Source: Chryseobacterium oryzae (lineage in GTDB: Bacteria > Bacteroidota > Bacteroidia > Flavobacteriales > Weeksellaceae). From it: a stretch of 64,000 bases of DNA. The notes under the pieces are model-generated. The model made no database searches, had not been told where the DNA came from, and saw only the letters and a program-made list of their open reading frames with translations. Location of the stretch: the NCBI RefSeq assembly GCF_022811665.1, contig NZ_CP094529.1:2046001-2110000 (forward strand), in the 5' to 3' direction. This document shows, one piece after another, positions 50,851 to 61,263 of the stretch; within the stretch, counting starts at the first letter, position 1; each line of letters starts with the position of its first letter. The position numbers and the translations under genes are program-made.

Positions 50851-52122
50851 TTATTGAATATCCACAACGTACATTGTACCTTTATCCGTCTTTCCTGTTT
50901 TTGGAAGAATTTTAGCTTTAGGATTTCCGTTTCCATCATCTACAATTCCAAAATCATCATCATTAAATACAGCTAGTTTTTTATTTCCTAAATAAACTAT
51001 TCCTTCAAACTTATCGTGTTCGTATCCTAATTTAGAAACCAAATCTACTGCAAGAGTTTTGGTAACCGGTTGGTATCCTGCTGCCGCAATTTCGCTCCAA
51101 GTAGATTGTTCTAAAGTTTTACCGTTTATTTTTAACCCGTCTACCGCACTGATATCAGATCCATTTACATCTGAAGCACCGGAAATATTGATTTTGTAAA
51201 CTTTTTTAATACCTCCCTGAGAACCAAAATTACCATCTCTTTCGATAACCAAAAATTCTGTATTGCTTAAAGCCGTGATATCGCAAACGGAATCTGACGC
51301 TCCGCCATCTTGCTGATAAAGAAACTGCTTCGTCTGACCTGTTGCAATATCGAAAGTTACAATTCTTGTAAGTGTTTTATTGGTAGCCAGATTTTTGCTC
51401 GGTGCATACATCATAGACTGCATAGTTCCCACTAAAGTTTTACCATCCGGAGTTATACAAAGCCCTTCCATACCTCTGTTTGGTCTTCTTTTAGCTAAAA
51501 CGGCAGGTAATTTTCTAGTACCAGTATTTACCCCAATCGGGCTGATTCTTTCCATCTCCACACCTTCTGCACTATAATGAACGATGTGCGGTCCGTACTC
51601 ATCTGAAACCCAAAAAGTACCATCCTGAGCTGCAACAATACTTTCGCTATCTAATCCATAATTGTCTGTTCCCAAAACATTTCCATTGGCATCATAAGCA
51701 ACTTCACCTGTACTTCCCATTCCAACAGGATTTGGTAGACCTGTAATAAGCTGTCCGGAAGGATTTTTCAGTTTGATATATTTTATTACTTCTATATTTC
51801 CATCTGCATTAATCTTTAAATGCATAATGGTAGGAGTGAAATTCGGAACTAAAAATTTTTTACCATTAAGATAATCTGTATTAGGACCACGATCGGTGAT
51901 AACATAAAATTCTCCTTTCCTTGTAGGATGCGCAGCAGCACCAGAACCATATCCTCCGTTAATAACATCTACTCCATTAATTGTAGCCATTGTAGTAAAC
52001 GGAAATTCCTGAGGAAGTTTAGAATAATTTATATCCTTATTGTCATCGGTAATACTTGCTTCATTTTCTCTGCATGCAGTTAATCCAGCCAACAAAAGCA
52101 TAGATAGTAATGTTTTTTTCAT
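50851..52122 (-). CDS. Esterase-like activity of phytase family lipoprotein
   Basis: Lipoprotein of 423 residues (signal MKKTLLSMLLLAGLTAC, Cys17 lipidated). The beta-propeller region has the family stretches YGSGAAAHPTRKGEFYVITDRGPN, WVSDEYGPHIVHYS, RRPNRGMEGLCITPDG and LVIERDGNFG. The family is related to phytase-like phosphoesterases, but the true substrate is not known. The acidic loop pattern suggests calcium binding (inference). Monocistronic; a TACTTTTG -7 match lies at 52142-52149. Confidence 0.88.
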   Translation of the reverse strand: MKKTLLSMLLLAGLTACRENEASITDDNKDINYSKLPQEFPFTTMATINGVDVINGGYGSGAAAHPTRKGEFYVITDRGPNTDYLNGKKFLVPNFTPTIMHLKINADGNIEVIKYIKLKNPSGQLITGLPNPVGMGSTGEVAYDANGNVLGTDNYGLDSESIVAAQDGTFWVSDEYGPHIVHYSAEGVEMERISPIGVNTGTRKLPAVLAKRRPNRGMEGLCITPDGKTLVGTMQSMMYAPSKNLATNKTLTRIVTFDIATGQTKQFLYQQDGGASDSVCDITALSNTEFLVIERDGNFGSQGGIKKVYKINISGASDVNGSDISAVDGLKINGKTLEQSTWSEIAAAGYQPVTKTLAVDLVSKLGYEHDKFEGIVYLGNKKLAVFNDDDFGIVDDGNGNPKAKILPKTGKTDKGTMYVVDIQ

Positions 52123-52225
52123 GTAGTTTTATATTGTGCCGCAAAAGTAATTACGGTATATAAACTAATTTGAGCAGAAATATTAAGCTTTCATTAATAT
52201 ATCAACAGTAAATATTAATTGAAAA

Positions 52226-52771
52226 TTACTTCCATTTTGGATTATGCTTGAAAATTTCATGATTTATCGGACAGTTTTCAGAATGCGCCCCTTTAAGAAA
52301 GCCAATACTCATCAAAAATTCATTTACAATTTCTCCACCGGTAAATTTGAATGTTTTTTTGAACAATTTCATCCATTCCGGCAACGTTTTCGGATGATGA
52401 TAATCGAGCCATTTTTCGAAAGAACCAAATTCTCTTTGAAGTTCTACTATCGTCTTTGCATTTTCGATAGCCGCGTTTACTTTAAGTTTATTTCTGATGA
52501 TGCCGGAATCTTGCAACAATCTTTCACGATCTTTTTCATTATAAGCCGCTACTTTTTGAATATTAAAATTATCATAAGCAGCTCTGAAGCCTTCTTCTTT
52601 TTTCAAAATAGTTTCCCAGCTAAGACCTGCCTGATTGATTTCCATAATAAGTCTGCCGAATAATTCATTATCGTCATGAATAGGAAATCCATAAAAATAA
52701 TCATGATAGTTTTTGTGTAATAATTTCCTGCTTTCAGGCTGCATATTTTCTATAGCGGAACAGTAGCTCAT
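52226..52771 (-). CDS. tag: DNA-3-methyladenine glycosylase I
   Basis: Base-excision glycosylase that removes 3-methyladenine. 181 residues. The zinc ligands of the family are kept: Cys near the start (SYCSA), His in NYHDYFYG, and His and Cys in GAHSENC. The catalytic region EINQAGLSWETILKKEEGFRAAYDNF and the loop LLQDSGIIRNKLKVNAAIENA are typical. A TATCTTTG -7 match lies at 52791-52798, about 20 bp before the ATG. Confidence 0.94.
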   Translation of the reverse strand: MSYCSAIENMQPESRKLLHKNYHDYFYGFPIHDDNELFGRLIMEINQAGLSWETILKKEEGFRAAYDNFNIQKVAAYNEKDRERLLQDSGIIRNKLKVNAAIENAKTIVELQREFGSFEKWLDYHHPKTLPEWMKLFKKTFKFTGGEIVNEFLMSIGFLKGAHSENCPINHEIFKHNPKWK

Positions 52772-52833
52772 TGTGGTAAAATTTATTCATCAAAGATAAT
52801 AATGATTTACGACAACAGTCTGTCAGCAGAAAA

Positions 52834-54105
52834 CTATAAAAAATCAATCGACTTTTCCAGTGCAATTCCTCTGGAACCTTTCAGCAAAATATTATCAGAC
52901 ATAATTTTGTTATTTTTGAGATACTCGATTAAATCCTGAGTAGATAGAAACGACAAAGAAAAATTATTGATTTTCTTAAACTGATTTCCTACGGTAAAAA
53001 TTTCATCAAACCCTAATTCTTCTGCGAGATTAAGAATTGCCTGATGTTCTTTTTCGCTCTCTTCACCTAGCTCCAACATATCTCCAATGATAATGGTTTT
53101 GGAACCTTCAAAGGTTTTAAAATTATGAAGTGAAGCAGTCATAGAACTTGGATTAGCATTATAAGTGTCTAAAACTAAAGTTTTCCAGTCTTTTTTCACA
53201 ATCTGAGACCTCATATTGGTCGGCGTATAATCTTCTAAAGCAGTTTTAATTTCTTTAATATCTACCCCAAAGTGAAGCCCAAGACTTGCCGCTGCACAAA
53301 CATTGGTAAAGTTATAATCCCCAGTAAGTTTTGTGAGAAGATGAGTATTTTGATACTTTAAACCCACAAAATGTTCTTCATTAAATGGAGTAAAATAATA
53401 ATCAGAATCCGGTTTTCCGAAAGTTATTTTTAAATTACATTCGGCAGTTTTTTCAATTTGAATAGGATCATTTTCATTCACTAAAACAGTCTGATTGTTT
53501 TCTTTTATATAATCATAAAGTTCAGATTTACCTTTGATAACGCCCTCGAAACCTCCAAATCCTTCAAGATGAGCTTTTCCAAAATTGGTAATATAACCTA
53601 TATTTGGTTTTGCTATTTGACACAGAAACTCAATCTCTTTTTGGTGATTTGCTCCCATTTCAATAACCGCCATTTGATGTTCAGATTTAATAGAAAGCAC
53701 TGTTAACGGAACACCGATATGATTATTTAAATTTCCCTGCGTATATTGTACATTATACTTCTGCGAAAGAACAGCATGAATAAGCTCTTTGCTTGTTGTT
53801 TTACCATTACTTCCTGTAAGACCGATAATAGGAATACTAAGTTGACTGCGGTGAAAAACAGCTAAGTCTTGCAAAAATTCTAAAGTAGAATCAACATAAA
53901 ATATATTTTTATCGTGATCTTCAAACTTTTGATTTTCTACAATTACTGCAAGAGCCCCATCTTCAACAGCTTTGAGAGCAACCGTAGCGGCATCAAAATT
54001 ATCTCCTGAAAAGGCAAAAAAAACATCATTTTCTGATACTTTTCTACTGTCTATTGTTACTTTTTGTGATTTTAAATATATAGGATAAAACTGTTCTGGG
54101 CTCAT
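52834..54105 (-). CDS. murF: UDP-MurNAc-tripeptide-D-Ala-D-Ala ligase MurF
   Basis: Cytoplasmic ligase that adds D-Ala-D-Ala to the peptidoglycan precursor, 423 residues. It has the N-terminal uridine-binding Mur domain (VTIDSRKVSENDVFFAFSGDNFDAA), the ATP loop GSNGKTTSKE, the central NHIGVPLTVL and MGANHQKEIEFL, and the C-terminal domain with NANPSSMTASL and GDMLELGEES. It follows gldJ on the same strand with a terminator between them. All expected motifs are present. Confidence 0.96.
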   Translation of the reverse strand: MSPEQFYPIYLKSQKVTIDSRKVSENDVFFAFSGDNFDAATVALKAVEDGALAVIVENQKFEDHDKNIFYVDSTLEFLQDLAVFHRSQLSIPIIGLTGSNGKTTSKELIHAVLSQKYNVQYTQGNLNNHIGVPLTVLSIKSEHQMAVIEMGANHQKEIEFLCQIAKPNIGYITNFGKAHLEGFGGFEGVIKGKSELYDYIKENNQTVLVNENDPIQIEKTAECNLKITFGKPDSDYYFTPFNEEHFVGLKYQNTHLLTKLTGDYNFTNVCAAASLGLHFGVDIKEIKTALEDYTPTNMRSQIVKKDWKTLVLDTYNANPSSMTASLHNFKTFEGSKTIIIGDMLELGEESEKEHQAILNLAEELGFDEIFTVGNQFKKINNFSLSFLSTQDLIEYLKNNKIMSDNILLKGSRGIALEKSIDFL

Positions 54106-54182
54106 AAAGTAAATCTGTTTAAGTAAAAGCCAAACTATATTTTCAAAACAAATTTTTCAGCTTAAATTAATGGTTCAAAAAT

Positions 54183-54214
54183 AAAAAACCTCCCGAATAT
54201 ATGGGAGGTTTTTT
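54183..54214. terminator. Terminator between gldJ and murF
   Basis: AACCTCCC and GGGAGGTT form an 8-bp stem with A and T runs on the two sides. Confidence 0.88.
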
Positions 54215-54235
54215 GAAAGTATTTTGATAAATATT

Positions 54236-55825
54236 TTATCTTCTTGTTCTAGCTTTATCGCTTGCTCTTGCATCTTGCGCAACACGGAAACCAATCCATC
54301 CATACGCAGTATTCTGGCTTTTGAATCTTCTTTGTCCCGGATCTAACCAATAAGCTGAATCCATCCAAGAACCACCTTTTACTACTCTGATATCGTTAGA
54401 GATTTCTGAAGTTCTCTCTTTAGTATCTTTCTGTAAAACAACTCTACCGTTAGCATCAACGATAAATTTAGTTTTTGGAGAATTATACATATCGTAAGAA
54501 GCAGCAGAATCGCTTGCGTTTCTATAATCTAGAGAAGACATTCTGTCTCCATCTCTATAGTTTCTGTAATCAGCAATAGTTTTTCTTTCGAACTGACCTG
54601 GTAAGTTTTTATAAACCAATCTTCCATCAGCTAAAGTATCGTACTGAATAGTTCCTTCTTCTACCATTTTGTAAGTTCCGTCACCATTTCTTACGATTGC
54701 CTGTGGCATATTTCCTCTGTAATAGTTGAAATCACTAGCTTCCTCATCAATAATTGGTCTGTAAACATCGGCAGTCCATTCTGCAACGTTACCAAACATA
54801 CCATATATACCTAAATTGTTTGAAGGGTATTGTCTAACATCTGAAGTTTTAGAAGAACCATCATTTTTCCAACCAGCAGTACCAGAATAATCTCCTCTTC
54901 CTTGCTTGAAGTTAGCTAAAATTTCTCCTTTTTTATTTCTCAACATTTCTATCTGAGGTTTTTTATCAAGATAGTTGTTGTATTCTCTGTTTTTCTCCAT
55001 TCCCAAAGCTGCAAATTCCCATTCTACTTCCGTTGGAAGTCTGAATTTAGAAACCATTGCAGAAGAAGGAGATCTGTTTGCAGCAAGCAATCTTTGGTTG
55101 GTAGTTTTCATACCAGATTTTTGCTGTAATCTTTTCTCGTTAATGTAACCTTGCATTTCTGGATCATTCGATTTGAATTTATCCATATTGAATGCAGTAC
55201 CACCCTGATTATTAGATTCGTTAATATACAAATCTTTTGAAATAATTCCTGCTTGCATTAAAGCCTTTTCGTTGGCTCTGTCTGTCAACCATTCACAATA
55301 TCTGTTTGCCTGAGTCCAAGAAACTCCCACTACCGGATAATAATCATAATTCTGATCTCTGAAATAAGTCTCACTATTATCATTTCTAGACAGTTTATTA
55401 TCCCAAAGAAGAGTATCTGGCAAAGCACCATTGTAAATTTCTTTGTAACTTGGATCACTTGGCGGGAATACATACTTCAACCATGTAAGGTATTCGCGGT
55501 ATTCATAGTTAGTAATTTCAGTTTCGCCGATAAAGAACGAACTTACCTGCATTCTGCGAGGCGAATTGTTCCAATCGTGCATTACATCATCTTTCACTAA
55601 TCCCATGGTAAAAGTTCCACCTTCCACATATACCATTCCAGGCCAACCTTTTTGTTTTTGTTGCTTTCCTGCAAAAAACCAACCCTGTTTTTCGTTTGGT
55701 TTCCAACCTGTCTTGCTGACAAATTTTTTAGTACCACCGCCTTTGCTGGTACCCGAACCGCCACAACTGGTTAATGCAAGTGTAGAACTCAATGCTATTA
55801 ATGAAAACAACTTTAGTTTTTTCAT
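54236..55825 (-). CDS. gldJ: Gliding motility lipoprotein GldJ
   Basis: Lipoprotein required for gliding and type IX secretion in flavobacteria. 529 residues; signal MKKLKLFSLIALSSTLALTSC with Cys21 as lipid site. The rest is an FGE-sulfatase-like fold: YVEGGTFTMG, FFIGETEITNYEYREYL, YPVVGVSWTQANRYCEWL, LPTEVEWEFAALG, YGMFGNVAEWTAD, VVKGGSWMDSAYWL and GWIGFRVA. It is divergent from porU-porV, the same neighbourhood as in Flavobacterium johnsoniae (recollection). Confidence 0.96.
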   Translation of the reverse strand: MKKLKLFSLIALSSTLALTSCGGSGTSKGGGTKKFVSKTGWKPNEKQGWFFAGKQQKQKGWPGMVYVEGGTFTMGLVKDDVMHDWNNSPRRMQVSSFFIGETEITNYEYREYLTWLKYVFPPSDPSYKEIYNGALPDTLLWDNKLSRNDNSETYFRDQNYDYYPVVGVSWTQANRYCEWLTDRANEKALMQAGIISKDLYINESNNQGGTAFNMDKFKSNDPEMQGYINEKRLQQKSGMKTTNQRLLAANRSPSSAMVSKFRLPTEVEWEFAALGMEKNREYNNYLDKKPQIEMLRNKKGEILANFKQGRGDYSGTAGWKNDGSSKTSDVRQYPSNNLGIYGMFGNVAEWTADVYRPIIDEEASDFNYYRGNMPQAIVRNGDGTYKMVEEGTIQYDTLADGRLVYKNLPGQFERKTIADYRNYRDGDRMSSLDYRNASDSAASYDMYNSPKTKFIVDANGRVVLQKDTKERTSEISNDIRVVKGGSWMDSAYWLDPGQRRFKSQNTAYGWIGFRVAQDARASDKARTRR

Positions 55826-55990
55826 AGTCGATATAAATATTATTCAAAGTACAAAGAAAAAATAAATTATTCAATAAATCAAATAAAGATTTGATTTTTT
55901 TGAAAAATCTTAACAAATTAATTTTATGGTATCGTAAATTAATTATAAAATTTTCATTTATTTTGTAATTCAGAAATTTCAAAAACAAAC

Positions 55991-58900
55991 ATGAGACTAA
56001 AAATCACGCTTTTATTTGTATTTGCTTTTGTATCAGTCGCTTGGGCTCAGCGAATTTCCATAGATTGGAATGGCGCTAAAGTTCACGATTTTGGCGATAC
56101 GAAAAAGAATCTTCCTAATTTCAAAAATGAAGGTTTTTCATACAGCCAAAATAATATTTTTATAGTAAATACACAAAAAGTTGGAGAAAAACAACTTCGT
56201 GTTGCCAATTTGAATTGGGAACCTGTTTCTGCAAGAGATTTATATGATCTTGATAAAAATTTGATTCAGGACAGAGATATAGCTGAAATTAACTATTATT
56301 ACTCTGAAGGAGAAAGATTCGCAAGTGTATATGTATCTTTATTTAAAAATGTAAAAGGAAGTATTTTAAAACTTTCCTCTTTTGATATTTCTGAAAACAG
56401 CTCCACACCTCCTTCTTTAGCAAGTAAAGTAGGAAGCACACAAAACCCGTTATCTACCGGTACATTTTATAAAATAAAAGTAGACAAATCGGGAATTTTT
56501 AAAATTACCAGTCAGTTTTTGAGAGACAATGGAATTAATCCCTCTAACGTTAATCCTAAAAACTTCCGAATTTACGGAAATGGAGGAATTATGCTGCCTG
56601 AATTCAATCAGGATGTAAAATACAGTGCTTTGCAGGAAAATGCCATTCAGGTAGTAGGAGAAGATGATGGAGTTTGGAATGATGGAGATTATGCCCTTTT
56701 CTACGCCCAAGGCCCTAATGGATATAATTTATACAACAAAAATAATGGTAAAGGTTTTAAAAGAAATGATACAAGAAACGATAGAAGCGAAAATGTAAAA
56801 AACATTTATGAAGACGTATCTTATTATTATATAAACTTCGACAAAGGTGCGGGAAAAAGAGTTCAGAATTCTGATGCGAATCTGCCTACTAATCTAATTT
56901 CGCGTTATGACGATTACCAAGTCATTAATAATGACCAGAAAAACTTAGTAAAAGTGGGAAGAATCTGGGTAGAAGACCAACCTTTTACCACTCCAAAAAC
57001 TGTAACATTTAATTTGAATTCGCCTATTCAGGGAGGAGATGTTATTCGTTACAGAACTCAGGTTATCGGATGGAGATCACAACAAAACAGTATTAGTTTT
57101 AATCTCAATAATCAGAATACAGTTTCGTATGCAATACCTGCCAATCAGCCGGGATATGTCTATGATTTCTTTCCAACAAAATATACAGGAACGATTTCTA
57201 ACCTTTCCGGAAATACCATAACAATTAATTATACTCCTGATATCTCGGTTAATCCTAATGGCGTATTTCATTTAGATTATGTTGAAGTTCAGTATAAAGA
57301 AGATTTAAAATTCAACGGTTCCCAAATGAATTTCCGTGATTTTTCTTTGGAAAGCGGTTCAAACTTCAATTATGGTTTCAGTATTTCGAATGTTGGAAGT
57401 CTGGAGCAAGTTTGGGATGTTACAGATATTACTAATGCGAACAGAAGAGTAAATAAAGCAGCGGGAAGCGGAAGTTTCAACTTTGGATACAATGCATCGG
57501 ATCCTAATTTCAATAACGAGTTCGTGGCATTTCGTGCTGATGCGGCTTTTTCTCCTCAGTTTGTTGGAAGAATCAACAGCCAAAATATTTCTGCTCTTCA
57601 GAATATAGATTATTTAATTATTACCACTCCTCAAATGATGGCTCAGGCTCAGAGGATTGCCAATTATCATCAGCAAAAAAATAATTTCACTGTAGAAATT
57701 GTTGACACAGATAAAATCTATAATGAATATGGGAGCGGAAGCAGAGATCTTACTGCAATAAGAGACTTTATAACAAAACTGAATACTCCTGCAGGAAGTC
57801 TAAAATATGTTTTGATTGTAGGAGATGCATCTTATGATTATAAAAACAGAGTTGCCAATAATTCTAATGTTGTATCAAGCTATGAAAGTGAAGAATCTGC
57901 AGATTTTGTAGGCTCATATGTTACAGACGATTATATTGTAATGACAAAACCTCAGACTGTTTCTTCTGTGGCATTTAATTTACCCGATTTACCCATTGGG
58001 AGAATTCCTGCCGCAAATCCTACCGAAGCTGCAAATATGGTAGATAAAACCTTAGCATATTACAATTCTTTATCTGGACAATCTACCCCTTTCGGAGAAT
58101 GGAGAATGAAGCTTGATTTTGTTGTAGATGATGATAACGATGGTGCCAATGCTATCCCTTTTCATACGGTGATGAATAATACTTTACAAAGTATATTCGA
58201 AATTCCTGCAGTAAATACATTAAAAGAATATAACGTAAGAAAACTTTATCTTGATGCATTTCCTGCACAGAGTTCTGCCGGCGGACAAAGATACCCGCAG
58301 GTAAACCAAGCGATAGCAAATGATATTAACAACAGTTTGTATCTATTTTATTTCGGGCATGGAGGTATTAACGGATGGTCTCAGGAAAGAGTTCTTACCA
58401 CTACGGAAATTCAAAACGCTAATAATTTCTCTAATGTATACAGCAGATTTCCTTTTGTTTCTACCATCACCTGCGAATTTACCCTTTGGGATGAACCTTC
58501 TACTTTTTCAGCAGGAGAACAGTTCATTAAGCTGAAACAGGGAGGCCCTGCTGCAATGATTACTTCCAGCCGTGCTGTAGGCGTAGATTACGGTGTAGAT
58601 TTCACCAATTTGTACACTAAGGAAATGTTTAAAATGGTTAATGATGATTTTATATCCATTGGAAACGCTCATCTGAATGCCAAAAAACTAAGGATTGATG
58701 CCAACCATTTAAAAGTTAACTTTTTAGGCGATCCCGCAATGAAATTGAGCAGACCGCAAAGGCTTTTGGTGATTGATAATATAGATACGCCAGTTCCAGG
58801 TTTAATTAGAGGTTTAGATTTTGTGAAGGTAAGCGGTCATATTAATAATTCAAACGGAACTATAAATACGAATTTCAACGGAAGAGTTGTCATCAATATT

Positions 58901-59887
58901 TTTGATAAAAGACTGAATAAATCTACTTTAAATAACGATGGTAATCTTACCCCTATATTAAAGTACACTGAAGAAGGAAGTGCCATTGTTAAAGCTTCCG
59001 GAACAGCAGTAAACGGAGTGTTTACCGTAGAATTTTATGTTCCTAAAGATATTAACTACACTGTTGGTGAAGGAAGAATTTTAGGGTATGCAGATAATAG
59101 ATCTATTGATGTTTTCAACAATCAGTCTGTACAGGTAGGTGATATCAATCCTAACGGAATTAACGATAACCAACCACCCAAAGTAAAGCTTTACATGAAT
59201 AACACCAACTTTGCGAATGGTGGAATTACCGATCAAAACCCTATGCTTTTAGCCTGTGTGACAGACGATACAGGAATAAATTCTACAGGTTCTGGTATTG
59301 GTCATGATATTACTGTATATTTGGACGGTCAAATTATCAATACCGTAGTTTTAAATGACTTTTATTCTTCTGGAGAAGGAAATGGATGCCTTAATCCTTC
59401 TTTGGCAGCATACCAAAAAGGAAATGTAACTTACCCTTTCAGAAATCTTTCGGTAGGACAACACCAGTTAACATTTAAAATTTGGGATATTAATAATAAT
59501 TCGACTACAGAAACGTTAAACTTTGAGGTTAAAGATGAAGCAGATCAGCATTTAATAATTAACAGACCGCTGAACTGGCCCAACCCTTTCACCAACAAAA
59601 CTTACATTCATTTCGAGCATAATTGTGATGATATTTTGGATGTTAACGTGCAAATTTATACGATTACCGGAAAATTAGTAAGAACTTTAACAAATGTTGT
59701 AATCGCAGAACCGTTCCTACAGGGCTTTAGAACGCCACGTCAGGCAATAGAATGGGACGGAAAAGACGATTTTGGCGATACAGTTGCAAAAGGTACGTAT
59801 ATTTTTAAGATATTTGCAAAAAGTCAAAATCAAGAAAAATGCAAAGGTAGTGCTACAGCTGTAGAAAAAATGGTACTTTTGAAGTAA
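55991..59887 (+). CDS. porU: Type IX secretion system sortase PorU
   Basis: Gingipain-like C25 protease of 1298 residues on the cell surface that removes C-terminal sorting domains from type IX cargo and attaches the product to the cell. Signal peptide MRLKITLLFVFAFVSVAWAQ. The caspase-like catalytic pair is His790 in YFGHGGINGW and Cys828 in TITCEFTLWDEP. The C-terminus carries a FlgD-like module (NWPNPFTNKTYIHFEHN..WDGKDDFGDTVAKGTYIFKI). It is followed by porV 56 bp later. Confidence 0.96.
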   Translation: MRLKITLLFVFAFVSVAWAQRISIDWNGAKVHDFGDTKKNLPNFKNEGFSYSQNNIFIVNTQKVGEKQLRVANLNWEPVSARDLYDLDKNLIQDRDIAEINYYYSEGERFASVYVSLFKNVKGSILKLSSFDISENSSTPPSLASKVGSTQNPLSTGTFYKIKVDKSGIFKITSQFLRDNGINPSNVNPKNFRIYGNGGIMLPEFNQDVKYSALQENAIQVVGEDDGVWNDGDYALFYAQGPNGYNLYNKNNGKGFKRNDTRNDRSENVKNIYEDVSYYYINFDKGAGKRVQNSDANLPTNLISRYDDYQVINNDQKNLVKVGRIWVEDQPFTTPKTVTFNLNSPIQGGDVIRYRTQVIGWRSQQNSISFNLNNQNTVSYAIPANQPGYVYDFFPTKYTGTISNLSGNTITINYTPDISVNPNGVFHLDYVEVQYKEDLKFNGSQMNFRDFSLESGSNFNYGFSISNVGSLEQVWDVTDITNANRRVNKAAGSGSFNFGYNASDPNFNNEFVAFRADAAFSPQFVGRINSQNISALQNIDYLIITTPQMMAQAQRIANYHQQKNNFTVEIVDTDKIYNEYGSGSRDLTAIRDFITKLNTPAGSLKYVLIVGDASYDYKNRVANNSNVVSSYESEESADFVGSYVTDDYIVMTKPQTVSSVAFNLPDLPIGRIPAANPTEAANMVDKTLAYYNSLSGQSTPFGEWRMKLDFVVDDDNDGANAIPFHTVMNNTLQSIFEIPAVNTLKEYNVRKLYLDAFPAQSSAGGQRYPQVNQAIANDINNSLYLFYFGHGGINGWSQERVLTTTEIQNANNFSNVYSRFPFVSTITCEFTLWDEPSTFSAGEQFIKLKQGGPAAMITSSRAVGVDYGVDFTNLYTKEMFKMVNDDFISIGNAHLNAKKLRIDANHLKVNFLGDPAMKLSRPQRLLVIDNIDTPVPGLIRGLDFVKVSGHINNSNGTINTNFNGRVVINIFDKRLNKSTLNNDGNLTPILKYTEEGSAIVKASGTAVNGVFTVEFYVPKDINYTVGEGRILGYADNRSIDVFNNQSVQVGDINPNGINDNQPPKVKLYMNNTNFANGGITDQNPMLLACVTDDTGINSTGSGIGHDITVYLDGQIINTVVLNDFYSSGEGNGCLNPSLAAYQKGNVTYPFRNLSVGQHQLTFKIWDINNNSTTETLNFEVKDEADQHLIINRPLNWPNPFTNKTYIHFEHNCDDILDVNVQIYTITGKLVRTLTNVVIAEPFLQGFRTPRQAIEWDGKDDFGDTVAKGTYIFKIFAKSQNQEKCKGSATAVEKMVLLK

Positions 59888-59943
59888 ATAAATAATTAAA
59901 TAAGAATATCAATAAAAAACTGATAATATATAAAAGACAACAT

Positions 59944-61107
59944 ATGAATTTAACTACTAAACTGCTTTTAGGGATTGGTTTGAGTGCTGGTTTTCTAAGC
60001 TACGCACAAGATTTGAGTCAGGTAAGACCTGTATTAACAGGAGCCCCTTTCCTAAGAATTGCACCTGATGCAAGATCAGGAGGTATGGGAGATCAGGGTG
60101 TGGTAACATCTCCAGACGCATTTTCCCAATTCTGGAATGCTGCAAAATATCCTTTTAGCAGAACAAGTTCTTCTGTAGGTTTGAACTATACTCCATATAT
60201 GGGGAAACTTACCAATGATGTATTTTTATTGTATGGTGCTTTCCACAAATTTTTAGGACAGGAAGAAAGATCTACAATTTCTGCGAGTATTTATTACTTC
60301 AATATGGGACAGGTAGACCTTACTACACTTGTTGGTAGCGATGTAACTTCTTTGGGTACTTCTAAACCAAACGAATTCTCTATTGATGTTGCATATGGTC
60401 TGAAACTTTCAGACTCTTACTCAATGGCTGTTACTGGTAGATTTATCCGTTCAGATTTAGCCGGAGGATTCAATACAGATACTACACTGAAGCCTGCCAA
60501 TACTTTTGCAGTAGACATCTCTGGGTATTATACTTCACCAAGATTTTCGAGTTTTGGAGGTTATGAAGGAAAACTAAACGGAGGTTTCTCTATTCAGAAT
60601 TTAGGTCCTAAACTAGATTATACAGGAGACGATAACTCAAGATCTTATCTTCCAAGTATGGCAAGAATTGGGGTTGGGTACGATATGTTTTTGGATGACA
60701 TGAACAAAATCGGATTATCTGTAGAAGGTTCTAAAATTTTAGTTCCGGGATCAGAATTAATAGGTACAGATCCTAATTCTAGACAGCCTATCTATGCAGT
60801 TCCTAACGTTGGTGTAATGTCTGGGATAGGAAAATCTTTCAAAAACCCTAATTCTATTATGTATAGCGGTGCTTTGGAATATTCTTATGATAATGCATTT
60901 GCAATTAGAGGTGGTTATTTCCACGAAAGTGAACAGCAAGGTGCAAGACAGTTTGCAACTGCAGGTATTGGTTTAAAATATAGATCTTTCGGATTGGATG
61001 TTTCTTATTTAATCAACATGTCTAAAATTAATACAGCTTTGGATAACACATTACGTTTTGGCTTAACATGGAATATCGGTGACGAAACTTCTAATGCAGA
61101 AAACTAA
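59944..61107 (+). CDS. porV: Type IX secretion system outer-membrane protein PorV
   Basis: Outer-membrane beta-barrel of 387 residues (also called LptO) that shuttles cargo from the type IX translocon to PorU. Signal peptide ends FLSYAQ; the mature protein starts DLSQVRPVLTGAPFLRIAPDARSGGMGDQG, a strong PorV signature. The strands LNGGFSIQNLGPKLDYTGDDNSRSYLP and FAIRGGYFHESEQQGARQF and the C-terminal LRFGLTWNIGDE follow. Same strand as porU, probably one operon. Confidence 0.96.
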   Translation: MNLTTKLLLGIGLSAGFLSYAQDLSQVRPVLTGAPFLRIAPDARSGGMGDQGVVTSPDAFSQFWNAAKYPFSRTSSSVGLNYTPYMGKLTNDVFLLYGAFHKFLGQEERSTISASIYYFNMGQVDLTTLVGSDVTSLGTSKPNEFSIDVAYGLKLSDSYSMAVTGRFIRSDLAGGFNTDTTLKPANTFAVDISGYYTSPRFSSFGGYEGKLNGGFSIQNLGPKLDYTGDDNSRSYLPSMARIGVGYDMFLDDMNKIGLSVEGSKILVPGSELIGTDPNSRQPIYAVPNVGVMSGIGKSFKNPNSIMYSGALEYSYDNAFAIRGGYFHESEQQGARQFATAGIGLKYRSFGLDVSYLINMSKINTALDNTLRFGLTWNIGDETSNAEN

Positions 61108-61128
61108 AAAAAATATTTTATAAGCTTA

Positions 61129-61167
61129 AAAATCCGTCTTACATTTTTTGTAAGACGGATTTTTTAT
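61129..61167 (+). terminator. Terminator of porU-porV
   Basis: AATCCGTCTTAC and GTAAGACGGATT form a 12-bp stem, followed by TTTTT. Confidence 0.92.
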
Positions 61168-61263
61168 TAAATCTAAACCAATAAAACATTGTTAAGATTT
61201 CAAAAAAAATAATTTTAAGGCGTTAAAACTCCGAAGTTCATTATTAACTCTTATTTTTGCAGT